Source: Bacilli bacterium (lineage in GTDB: Bacteria; Bacillota_I; Bacilli_A; RF39; UBA660). Taken from it: a stretch of DNA of 15,897 nucleotides. Made by a program: the position numbers and the translations under genes. Below are positions 7,806 through 13,467 of this stretch, in pieces. Location: NCBI GenBank assembly GCA_028698535.1, contig JAQVDA010000008.1, positions 1-15,897 on the forward strand, read 5' to 3'. Under the pieces are notes generated by a model, which was given only the letters and a program-made list of their open reading frames with translations, was not told the DNA's origin and searched no databases. How positions within the stretch are numbered: position 1 is the first letter of the stretch; every line of letters starts with the position of its first letter.

Positions 7806-8080
7806 TTTCTATATCTAAATTAAAGTTGTTAGGTGATAAAATAAATTTAATAGATATTAGAGATGAAAAATTATTTAATCAAGGTAGAATACTTAAGGCA
7901 AAAAACATTCCCATATATAAATTGTTGTCTGATTCTTCCTTTTATTTAAAAGAAGATGAATGTTATTATTTATATTGTGAAAAAGGTTGTTCTAGTACTT
8001 ATGTTTGTAAAATGTTAGCGAAGGAAGGCTATCAAGTTGTGAATATAATAGGAGGATATCGTGCGTGGCAACAAGAATAA
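7793..8080 (+). CDS. Small single-domain rhodanese-like sulfurtransferase
   Basis: The 95-residue protein is one rhodanese domain. It has the LIDIRDEKLFNQGRILKAKNIP segment (19-40; the usual His of GHIxGAxNIP is Arg here), the active-site loop CEKGCSS with catalytic Cys62 (62-68), and the closing motif GYQVVNIIGGYRAW (79-92). Such proteins carry a persulfide on the loop Cys and pass sulfur to acceptors or take part in thiol or sulfide handling. The substrate cannot be told from sequence. A second Cys (66) in the loop is noteworthy. The start follows GGAGGG (7781-7786) at good spacing. It stands alone between the secretion operon and the VTT gene and is probably the first gene of its own unit. 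Confidence 0.9.
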   Translation: MDTDISISKLKLLGDKINLIDIRDEKLFNQGRILKAKNIPIYKLLSDSSFYLKEDECYYLYCEKGCSSTYVCKMLAKEGYQVVNIIGGYRAWQQE

Positions 8081-8093
8081 TAAGGTACAAAAG

Positions 8094-8119
8094 TATCTTA
8101 TTTTCTTTTAAATAAGATA
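8094..8119. repeat. AT-rich 10-bp hairpin after the rhodanese gene
   Basis: TATCTTATTT (8094-8103) and AAATAAGATA (8110-8119) are perfect complements around a 6-nt loop, 14 nt after the rhodanese stop. No convincing T-tract follows on either strand, so as an intrinsic terminator it would be weak. It may stabilise the 3' end of the rhodanese mRNA or attenuate read-through into the VTT gene. Confidence 0.45.
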
Positions 8120-8128
8120 AAGATGTAA

Positions 8129-8134
8129 TATAAT
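8129..8134 (+). promoter_or_regulatory. Possible -10 element for the VTT/rmuC unit
   Basis: A perfect TATAAT lies 20 nt before the preferred ATG of the VTT gene. The corresponding -35 position (about 8106-8111) is only weakly like consensus and overlaps the hairpin at 8094-8119. The element overlaps the alternative ATG at 8133, which argues for the later start. Confidence 0.3.
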
Positions 8135-8153
8135 GATAACAGACGGTGATTAT

Positions 8154-8729
8154 ATGTTAGTATTTTTAGAATTTATTATTATTTTTATTATAGAATCATT
8201 AAAAGGATTAGGTCCACTATTAGGTTTTATAATTGTTGTACTTGAATCCATTGTACCTATTTTACCATTATCTTTATTTATAACTTTAAATATGTATGCT
8301 TATGGTTCTGTTTTTGGTTTTGTTTTGTCATGGTTAGGAACAACTGTTGGTTGTATGTTAACTTTTTTAATTTTTAGAAAATGGTTTAGTAAATATTTAT
8401 ATCAAAAAATTAAAAAACAACCCCGCTTTAACAAAATAATGACGCTTATTAATAATGTCGAATTTAGTCAATTGGTAATATTAAATGCAATTCCGTTTTT
8501 ACCAGTTTTATTAATTAATGTGGGGGCAGGAGTGTCAAAAATAGCCGCCCGAAAATTCTTATTATCGCTTCTAATTGGAAAAGTAGTCATTGTTTATTTT
8601 TGGGGTTATATTGGTATGAATATAGTGGATAGTATTAAGAATCCCATTATTACTATTGAAGTAATTTTAATGTTAATTGTGGTTTATTTTTTGTCAAAGT
8701 TGGTAAGTCGAAAATTAAGAATAGAATAG
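8154..8729 (+). CDS. VTT-domain (TVP38/TMEM64, DedA-like) membrane protein
   Basis: The 191-residue, strongly hydrophobic protein has about five or six membrane segments. The pattern fits the VTT/SNARE-associated family. It starts with an early Glu-containing re-entrant segment, ESIVPILPLSLFI (31-43), then Gly-rich SWLGTTVGCMLTFLIFRKW (59-77). The second signature, NAIPFLPVLLINVGAGVSKI (111-130), is followed by ARKFLLSLLIGKV. Related bacterial proteins are implicated in lipid movement across the membrane (for example undecaprenyl phosphate or phospholipid flipping) and in membrane homeostasis, but no substrate is assigned here. The start at 8154 has GGTGA (8144-8148) at good spacing; the in-frame ATG at 8133 lies within a possible -10 and has no ribosome site. 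The stop is 10 nt from the rmuC start, so the two form one operon. Confidence 0.82.
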   Translation: MLVFLEFIIIFIIESLKGLGPLLGFIIVVLESIVPILPLSLFITLNMYAYGSVFGFVLSWLGTTVGCMLTFLIFRKWFSKYLYQKIKKQPRFNKIMTLINNVEFSQLVILNAIPFLPVLLINVGAGVSKIAARKFLLSLLIGKVVIVYFWGYIGMNIVDSIKNPIITIEVILMLIVVYFLSKLVSRKLRIE

Positions 8730-8739
8730 GAGTGTAATG

Positions 8740-9822
8740 ATGGAGTATTTAATTGTTGGTTTATTAATATTAATTATCATTTTAGTTACAATATCAATAT
8801 TTAAAAATATTAATGAGGCCAATATCACGGAGCGTTTAGGTCGCTTTGAAACTAATATCACAAAAGAAGTAAGTAATTTTAAGGGGGAATTAAATAAAGA
8901 ATTAACAAATGATTTTAATCACTTAAATGAGAAGTTAGATTATCGTTTAAACTTAATTAGTGATAAAGTTAATGAACGTTTAAATGAAAATTTCGCACAA
9001 ACGAATAAAACTTTTATCTCGGTTTTAGAAAGGTTATCAAAAATAGATGAAGCCCAAAAGAAAATTGATAGTTTATCTTCCGATATTGTTTCGTTACAAG
9101 ATATTTTAACTGATAAAAAGAGTCGGGGTATTTTTGGGGAAGTAAATTTGAAACACATTTTAGTAAGTATTTTTGGGGATAAGAATGATAAAATATACCA
9201 AATGCAATACCAATTTAAAAATGGGGTGATTGCTGATGCCGTATTATTCGCCCCCCCGCCACTTAATACGGTGGCAATTGATTCTAAGTTCCCATTAGAA
9301 AACTATCAATTGATGGTAGATAAAAATAAAACTAAGATTGAAAGAGAAAAAGCCACTAAGTTATTTAAAAGTGATATTAAGAAACATATTGATGATATTG
9401 CTAGTAAGTATATTATTGCGGGTGAGACATCAGATCAAGCCATAATGTTTTTACCAGCCGAGGCTATTTTTGCGGAAATTAATGCCTACCATCATGATTT
9501 AGTTGAGTATGCCTATAAAAAAAGAGTTTGGATTACAGCTCCGACTACTTTAATTAGTACGCTTACGGTTATTCAAATGATAATTAAAAATTTAGAAAGG
9601 GATAAATATGCAGGTATAATTCATCGTGAATTAAAAAGATTAGGCATTGAATTTAATCGTTATCGCGATAGGTGGAATAAACTAGCCCGAAGTATTCAAA
9701 CGGTTAATAAAGATGTAGAAATATTCCATATTACAACCGAGAAGATAGCTAAGAAGTTTGAACATATTAGTCAGGTTGATATGGAGATATTAGATAATAT
9801 AGTGGATAGTGAAAGTAAATAA
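8740..9822 (+). CDS. rmuC: RmuC-family DNA recombination protein
   Basis: The 360-residue protein has an N-terminal membrane helix (about 2-21), a long coiled coil (about 25-120) and the RmuC nuclease-like core. Family motifs are SRGIFGEVNLKHIL (128-141), AIDSKFPLENY (179-189), FLPAEAIFAEI (237-247) and ITAPTTLISTL (265-275). RmuC is predicted to fold like PD-(D/E)XK endonucleases and, in E. coli, limits certain inversions and recombination at repeats; its biochemical activity is not settled. Two ATGs are adjacent (8737 and 8740); AGGAG (8728-8732) is better spaced for the second. It follows the VTT gene closely and ends at a bidirectional terminator shared with uppP. Length is somewhat short for the family but the core is complete. 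Confidence 0.92.
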   Translation: MEYLIVGLLILIIILVTISIFKNINEANITERLGRFETNITKEVSNFKGELNKELTNDFNHLNEKLDYRLNLISDKVNERLNENFAQTNKTFISVLERLSKIDEAQKKIDSLSSDIVSLQDILTDKKSRGIFGEVNLKHILVSIFGDKNDKIYQMQYQFKNGVIADAVLFAPPPLNTVAIDSKFPLENYQLMVDKNKTKIEREKATKLFKSDIKKHIDDIASKYIIAGETSDQAIMFLPAEAIFAEINAYHHDLVEYAYKKRVWITAPTTLISTLTVIQMIIKNLERDKYAGIIHRELKRLGIEFNRYRDRWNKLARSIQTVNKDVEIFHITTEKIAKKFEHISQVDMEILDNIVDSESK

Positions 9823-9826
9823 CATC

Positions 9827-9854
9827 AAAAAAACATCTAAAAAGATGTTTTTTT
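9827..9854. terminator. Bidirectional intrinsic terminator between rmuC and uppP
   Basis: A 12-bp perfect stem, AAAAAAACATCT (9827-9838) with AGATGTTTTTTT (9843-9854), has an AAAA loop and T-runs on both strands. It lies 4 nt after the rmuC stop. The uppP stop codon (complement of 9853-9855) overlaps its right arm, so it can end both converging transcripts. Confidence 0.85.
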
Positions 9855-10668
9855 ATAATAATAATAAAACTAAACTACCAACTACCAAACAATAATAAAC
9901 AAAATAAATAAGTTTACCCTCGGTGGTTATTTTAATAAATAATTTGGTAGTATAATAAGTAACAATAGTGGCCGCTATTGTTCCCAGTAAATATGGTAAC
10001 CATATGATAGCTATTTGTTCGTGAGTGATAATATCATTTATACCAAGCATAAAACTACCTAGGCTAACGGGAATGTAGAGTAAAAAGGAAAATTTTAAAG
10101 CCGTTGATCTTTTAAAATCATTCAGTAGACCACCAACAATTGTCATGCCGCTTCTACTTATTCCTGGTATTAACGCGATTGCTTGGCATAATCCCACCAT
10201 AAAAGCACTTTTAAAACTAATTTTATTATCATCAATGGTTCCGGTTGAATTACGAATAATATATAAAAGGAAACCGGTGACTAATAAACTAAAACCAATT
10301 AATTTAAGATTATTAATAAATAATTGTTCAATTAAATCTTTAAATAAGAGTCCCGCTATTCCGGCTGGTATAGTTCCAATGATTAGTAACATAATATAAG
10401 TAAAGTCTGGTTGATGTTTTGGCTTCTTAGTTTGTAAATAAGCTATAGAGCCGGTTATAATTTTTATAATATCTTCTTTATAAATAAGAATAATGGCTAT
10501 TAAAGAACCAAAATTAAGCATTATTTCAAAATTTAGGTCAGTAAAAATATTGGTTTTAAATAAATGACCTAAAATAACCAGATGACCACTAGACGAAATA
10601 GGTAATGGTTCTGTGAATCCTTGGATAATACCCAAGAGTATATATTGAAAAAGTTTAATGGTATTCAT
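9853..10668 (-). CDS. uppP: Undecaprenyl-diphosphatase UppP (BacA family)
   Basis: This is a 271-residue integral membrane phosphatase that converts undecaprenyl diphosphate to undecaprenyl phosphate, recycling the lipid carrier for peptidoglycan and other surface polymers. Both family signatures are present: QGFTEPLPISSSGHL (16-30), containing the (E/Q)xxxE motif (Gln16, Glu20) and His29, and PGISRSGMT (168-176), containing the Arg172/Ser173 pair. The signature usually reads TEFLPISS; here Phe is Pro. About seven or eight hydrophobic segments are visible. A perfect AGGAGG (complement of 10675-10680) precedes the ATG. The gene is transcribed alone, divergent from the small membrane protein gene, and ends in the terminator shared with rmuC. 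UppP activity also confers bacitracin tolerance in bacteria generally. Confidence 0.96.
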   Translation of the reverse strand: MNTIKLFQYILLGIIQGFTEPLPISSSGHLVILGHLFKTNIFTDLNFEIMLNFGSLIAIILIYKEDIIKIITGSIAYLQTKKPKHQPDFTYIMLLIIGTIPAGIAGLLFKDLIEQLFINNLKLIGFSLLVTGFLLYIIRNSTGTIDDNKISFKSAFMVGLCQAIALIPGISRSGMTIVGGLLNDFKRSTALKFSFLLYIPVSLGSFMLGINDIITHEQIAIIWLPYLLGTIAATIVTYYTTKLFIKITTEGKLIYFVYYCLVVGSLVLLLL

Positions 10669-10749
10669 TGTTAACCTCCTATAATCATCATATTATAATT
10701 ATATAATAAATAGTAATAACAGTAAATAGAATTTAGTAGGTGAGTAGTA
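10669..10749. promoter_or_regulatory. Divergent promoter region of uppP and the small membrane protein gene
   Basis: This 81-bp AT-rich gap separates two divergent genes. TATAAT-like hexamers occur on the + strand at 10694-10699 and 10702-10707 and on the - strand at 10697-10692. No good -35 hexamer is seen for any of them, so the exact promoters are uncertain. It also contains the ribosome sites AGGAGG for uppP (10680-10675) and AGGTGAG (10738-10744) for the + strand gene. Confidence 0.4.
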
Positions 10750-10974
10750 GTGGTTTATAGAGTATTTTTCTTTTTGGTAGGTTTTGGTTTAATGGTAATT
10801 GGTTTTATGTACATAATAATGTATACCAACTTAATGACCATAGGATATAGTTTTAGTGAGTATTTATATTTTATTAGTGGCCAAATAGAGTGTTTACTAG
10901 CGCTTATTGGGTTAGTAATTATTAGTTTAACCATCTTTGTTAAAGGGGGATTAAATAATGAGTTATATTTATGA
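10750..10974 (+). CDS. Small two-helix membrane protein of unknown function
   Basis: The 74-residue product starts at a GTG preceded by AGGTGAG (10738-10744) at 5-nt spacing. It has two hydrophobic helices (about 4-26 and 44-65) joined by a short polar loop and a short C-terminal tail. No family is recognised. It overlaps the start of the YjbA-like gene by 17 nt, so the two are translated together. It is the only gene here that ends with TGA; if TGA coded for Trp, the protein would gain only about eight residues before a TAA, so this stop alone does not test the genetic code. Confidence 0.65.
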   Translation: MVYRVFFFLVGFGLMVIGFMYIIMYTNLMTIGYSFSEYLYFISGQIECLLALIGLVIISLTIFVKGGLNNELYL

Positions 10975-11617
10975 TGTATTATTAAATTGGACTGATAATC
11001 CTTATATTTATGAATTCTACGAGTGGCAACCAACTGATGATATTGAGCATATCAAGAAGATATCTATTTTAAGGGTGGATTCTAATACCTTTTTTGACAT
11101 ATATAATTATAAAATCAAAGTTTCTAAGGAATTATTAACTTTGTTATATCAAAAAACAGAATTATTTAATCGTAAGTCTGGCTCACATATCGATTACGCG
11201 GGCATCTTTACCGATGGTTTTCGTGCGGTAGCGGTGGAATTTGATAATAAAGGACTAAGTATTTTTAAAAGTGCTTTTTTAATTGAGGAAGAGACAGAGA
11301 TAATTAATATGGCAACAAAGATGACAATAACGATATTAGAATATAAAGTAATTAAAAAAGAAGTAAAAAAAGATGTGTTTATGACCCGGTTAGAAAGAAA
11401 AATAAAAAAACACCTCAGTCATGAGTTTGACCATATATATCAGGAAAAGAATATTGATAAGTTAAAGTATTTATATAATGAATGGTATAATGATCAGAAC
11501 TATGATGTTGATTTTATGTATAAAAGAATGAAAAGGATGTTAAATAAGGAGTGGACTAATCAACATTTTGCTTTATATAATTTAATTAAATTATCATATT
11601 TAAGAAAATGGGTTTAG
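10958..11617 (+). CDS. YjbA-like protein, UPF0736/DUF3603 family
   Basis: The 219-residue soluble protein resembles B. subtilis YjbA along its length. The N-terminus has the DVLLNW...YEFYEWQPTDDIEHIKKI pattern (6-35). The middle has an LLTLLYQKTELF stretch followed by IDYAGIFTDGF. Next come a Ser plus EEETE segment (around 105-115) and LTR/MTRLERKIKKHL (about 142-155). The end has LKYLYNEWY, then RMKRMLNKEW with a His soon after. The family is restricted to low-GC Gram-positives and has no established function. The ribosome site AAAGGGGGA (10943-10950) is strong and lies in the upstream overlapping gene. The stop codon sits inside a strong hairpin and overlaps the trpS stop on the opposite strand. 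Confidence 0.75.
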   Translation: MSYIYDVLLNWTDNPYIYEFYEWQPTDDIEHIKKISILRVDSNTFFDIYNYKIKVSKELLTLLYQKTELFNRKSGSHIDYAGIFTDGFRAVAVEFDNKGLSIFKSAFLIEEETEIINMATKMTITILEYKVIKKEVKKDVFMTRLERKIKKHLSHEFDHIYQEKNIDKLKYLYNEWYNDQNYDVDFMYKRMKRMLNKEWTNQHFALYNLIKLSYLRKWV

Positions 11618-11641
11618 GGCCTGCCTAAACCTATTTTCTTA
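11601..11641. terminator. Bidirectional terminator hairpin overlapping the ends of the YjbA-like gene and trpS
   Basis: Arms 11601-11617 and 11625-11641 pair over 17 positions with one G-U wobble (16 of 17 exact in DNA). A further G-C pair (11618/11624) closes a 5-nt loop. The GC core GGTTTAG/CTAAACC is followed on each strand by a T-rich tract (ATTTTCTT). Both stop codons (TAG 11615-11617 and the complement of 11614-11616) lie inside the left arm, so the hairpin is largely made of coding sequence. Confidence 0.8.
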
Positions 11642-12603
11642 CTTACGTATTCGCATTTAGCTTTAGCTAGGGGGAGGGCTTTTTCTATACCCTGATTTAA
11701 AATATCATCAATAATATTAGAATTTATTATTTGGTGGTATTTATCTTGGATTGGTTTTAATACTTCGGTAACAAGATTCGCCACGGCTTCTTTAAAATCG
11801 CCATAATTGGCCTTTTTAAACTCCTCTTCAGTTTCCTTAATGCTAATATCTTTTAGGTTGGCATAAATATTAATTAGGTTAGAAATGCCAGGCTTATTTT
11901 TTTCATCAAATTTAATGATAGAATCATTATCAGTAACGGCTCGCCTTATTTTTTGTTTAATACTTTCGATTGGATCTAGCATTAAAATGACCCCTTTATC
12001 AGAAACGCTTGATTTATCCATCTTCTTAGTCGGATCTTGTAAATCTTTTATACGGGCGCCAGTTGAGGTAATAATGACATCAGGTATTTTAAATGTAGAC
12101 CCATATTTATTATTAAAACGTTCGGCGAGGCGACGAGTTATTTCCACATGTTGTTTTTGATCATCACCAACCGGTACCACATCAGCATCATATAACAAGA
12201 TATCACTAGCCATTAAAACGGGATAGGTATAAAGACCCGCGGGAATTCCCTCTTTTTTTAATTTGGCGGCTTTATCTTTAAATTGGGTCATGCGGTTTAA
12301 CTCACCAAGATAGGTGTGGCAATTTAAGACCCAGGATAAATGAGCATGATATGGATTTTCGGATTGTAAATAGATAGTATTTTTAGAAGAATCAAGACCA
12401 CAAGCTAAATATAGAGCGACCAATTCTTTAATTAACTTTTGTAGTTGTTTTTTATTTTGGGGCGTAGTTATAGCGTGTAAATCAGCGACAAAAATAAATG
12501 ACTCATATTCATTTTGTAATTTAACAAATTGTTTTATGGCACCAATATAATTTCCAAGTGTTAATTGGCCGGTTGGTTTTATGCCTGATATTAATTTTTT
12601 CAC
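11614..12603 (-). CDS. trpS: Tryptophanyl-tRNA synthetase
   Basis: This 329-residue class Ic aminoacyl-tRNA synthetase joins Trp to tRNA-Trp. Visible are the N-terminal GIKPTGQLTLGNYIGA (7-22), whose TLGN replaces HIGH as is usual for TrpRS, the substrate-binding region SDILLYDADVVPVGDDQKQH (133-152), and a KMSKS-type loop that reads KMDKS (194-198). The DLHAIT motif (41-46) and full family length are present. The start is GTG (complement of 12601-12603) with AAGGGAG (complement of 12611-12617) seven nt away; no in-frame ATG fits better. The second-position Ser to Asp change in the signature loop is an oddity to compare with relatives. No T-box or other leader is seen upstream on its own strand. 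It is a single-gene unit convergent with the YjbA-like gene. Confidence 0.96.
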   Translation of the reverse strand: MKKLISGIKPTGQLTLGNYIGAIKQFVKLQNEYESFIFVADLHAITTPQNKKQLQKLIKELVALYLACGLDSSKNTIYLQSENPYHAHLSWVLNCHTYLGELNRMTQFKDKAAKLKKEGIPAGLYTYPVLMASDILLYDADVVPVGDDQKQHVEITRRLAERFNNKYGSTFKIPDVIITSTGARIKDLQDPTKKMDKSSVSDKGVILMLDPIESIKQKIRRAVTDNDSIIKFDEKNKPGISNLINIYANLKDISIKETEEEFKKANYGDFKEAVANLVTEVLKPIQDKYHQIINSNIIDDILNQGIEKALPLAKAKCEYVSKKIGLGRP

Positions 12604-12627
12604 ATTGTCACTCCCTTACTTAATAAT

Positions 12628-12657
12628 ATTATATCAAAAAGTTGGGCTTAGTGGTAA
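12628..12657 (-). promoter_or_regulatory. Probable trpS promoter
   Basis: On the minus strand, TATAAT (complement of 12628-12633) is preceded at 18 nt by TTACCA (complement of 12652-12657), which matches the -35 consensus at four of six positions. Distance to the trpS ribosome site is suitable. The 66 nt between this element and the next promoter hold no recognised feature. Confidence 0.45.
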
Positions 12658-12723
12658 TAATTATTATAAGACCTAATGAATGACAACTATCCAGTGTATG
12701 ATAATCAAAATACATAATCTTAG

Positions 12724-12752
12724 TTGACAGACATAATAAGATATTATATAAT
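12724..12752 (+). promoter_or_regulatory. Consensus sigma-A-type promoter of the tRNA-Asn/gatCAB operon
   Basis: TTGACA (12724-12729) and TATAAT (12747-12752) are both perfect consensus hexamers with the optimal 17-nt spacing. Transcription should start near 12759, just before the T-box stem I. Such a strong promoter fits a unit whose output is set by antitermination rather than initiation. Confidence 0.88.
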
Positions 12753-12758
12753 TTTTAC

Positions 12759-13016
12759 AGAGACTGTGATTGAAAGAAGTAATACTACTACTAATAGAGA
12801 GTTAGGGATGGTGTAAACCTAATAGTAAAGGATGGTATGAATAACATTCAGGAGTCGCTTATCGAAACAATAGTAGGTTAAGCCGGAAGTAATCCGTTAT
12901 CATGTTATGCGATTTTGGTGAATCGATTAAGTGATCATATTAAAGATATGATAAATTGGGTGGCACCGCGAATGTTAACAGTTATTCGTCCCTTTATAGG
13001 AGAGAAACTGTTTTTT
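12759..13016 (+). ncRNA. T-box riboswitch (likely tRNA-Asn specific)
   Basis: This leader senses uncharged tRNA and controls termination. Stem I is closed by GACT (12763-12766) with AGTC (12853-12856). The specifier region contains GAATAAC (12839-12845), giving AAC (Asn) at 12843-12845 followed by a purine, with the facing AGTA at about 12779-12782. A conserved CCGTTATC occurs at 12894-12901. The T-box core GGGTGGCACCGCG is at 12958-12970. The antiterminator forms from GGG (12958-12960) with CCC (12990-12992) and from GCGAAT (12968-12973) with ATTCGT (12984-12989), leaving the bulge UGGCACC. Its UGGC complements the GCCA end (discriminator G plus CCA) of the tRNA-Asn encoded just downstream. 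The specifier call is inferred from alignment by eye and from the gene content. Confidence 0.93.
12977..13016 (+). terminator. T-box intrinsic terminator
   Basis: AACAGTT (12977-12983) pairs with AACTGTT (13006-13012), continued inward by TTC/GGA-type pairs (12985-12987 with 13002-13004) and TCC/GGA (12989-12991 with 12999-13001). TTTTTT (13011-13016) follows. The strand 12984-12992 is shared with the antiterminator, so the two structures exclude one another. The tRNA begins 4 nt after the T-run. Confidence 0.85.
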
Positions 13017-13020
13017 AATT

Positions 13021-13096
13021 GCCTGATTAGCTCAGTTGGTAGAGTACCCGGCTGTTAACCGGATTGTCGTAGGTTCGAGTCCTACATCAGGCGCCA
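13021..13096 (+). tRNA. tRNA-Asn (anticodon GUU)
   Basis: This is a 76-nt cloverleaf. The acceptor stem GCCTGAT (13021-13027) pairs with ATCAGGC (13086-13092), with discriminator G13093 and encoded CCA (13094-13096). The D-arm contains AGTTGGTA. The anticodon loop CTGTTAA (13052-13058) carries GTT, reading AAC/AAU. The T-arm is GTAGG-TTCGAGT-CCTAC (13069-13085). Two blemishes are a C-A mismatch at the top anticodon-stem pair (27-43) and a G-T pair at the D-stem base. It lies inside the T-box-controlled transcript, between the terminator and gatC, so its expression should be switched by the riboswitch unless another promoter exists. Confidence 0.97.
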
Positions 13097-13172
13097 ATAG
13101 GTTAATTAATTTAATGTTATAGATAATTAGAATCATTATTTTGTCTTGGCATGTGACTTAGGAGGTTATTTA

Positions 13173-13466
13173 ATGGGAGTAGATAAGGACTTATTAAAAA
13201 AATGTGCGAATAGTTTAATGTTTGCGATGGAAGATGAAGAATATGATGTTCTACAAGCAAAATTTAAAGTAATATTAGAACATATTCAGTTAATGAACAA
13301 GATTGATGGTCTTGCTGAAAAGTCACCCTTAACTTTCCCATTTACTCTAAAGGACATTACTTTAAGGGAAGATAAAATAGTTGATTGTCTTTTACCAAGT
13401 GAGTTATTAAGTAATACAAATGAAGTAGTAAATAACGAAGTAAAGGTACCAAAGGTGGTTAGCTAA
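13173..13466 (+). CDS. gatC: Asp/Glu-tRNA amidotransferase subunit C
   Basis: The 97-residue small subunit of GatCAB wraps around GatA and GatB and stabilises the complex. Typical GatC features are the N-terminal helical segment with paired hydrophobic and acidic residues (about 5-40), the LREDKIVDCL segment (about 65-74, equivalent to the conserved LReD) and the C-terminal VPKVV. The start follows a strong GGAGG (13161-13165); an in-frame ATG at 13146 has no such site. It is the first protein gene after tRNA-Asn, and gatA begins one base after its stop. The family is divergent in sequence, so its identity rests on length, the LRED and VPKVV motifs and position. Confidence 0.92.
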   Translation: MGVDKDLLKKCANSLMFAMEDEEYDVLQAKFKVILEHIQLMNKIDGLAEKSPLTFPFTLKDITLREDKIVDCLLPSELLSNTNEVVNNEVKVPKVVS

Positions 13467-13467
13467 A

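Noticed and set aside
8133..8153. Upstream start (8133) for the VTT protein
   Set aside because: It lies inside a possible -10 element and has no Shine-Dalgarno; 8154 has one.
10972..10974. TGA as a Trp codon (Mycoplasma-type code)
   Set aside because: All recognised genes use TGG for Trp and none contains an in-frame TGA; this lone TGA fits as a normal stop.
13021..13096. tRNA-Asn as an integration (att) site for the secretion operon
   Set aside because: No second copy of the tRNA 3' end or an integrase gene was seen in the window, and the tRNA is part of a T-box operon far from the T4SS genes.
13146..13172. Upstream start (13146) for gatC
   Set aside because: Adds nine residues not typical of GatC; GGAGG at 13161 clearly serves 13173.
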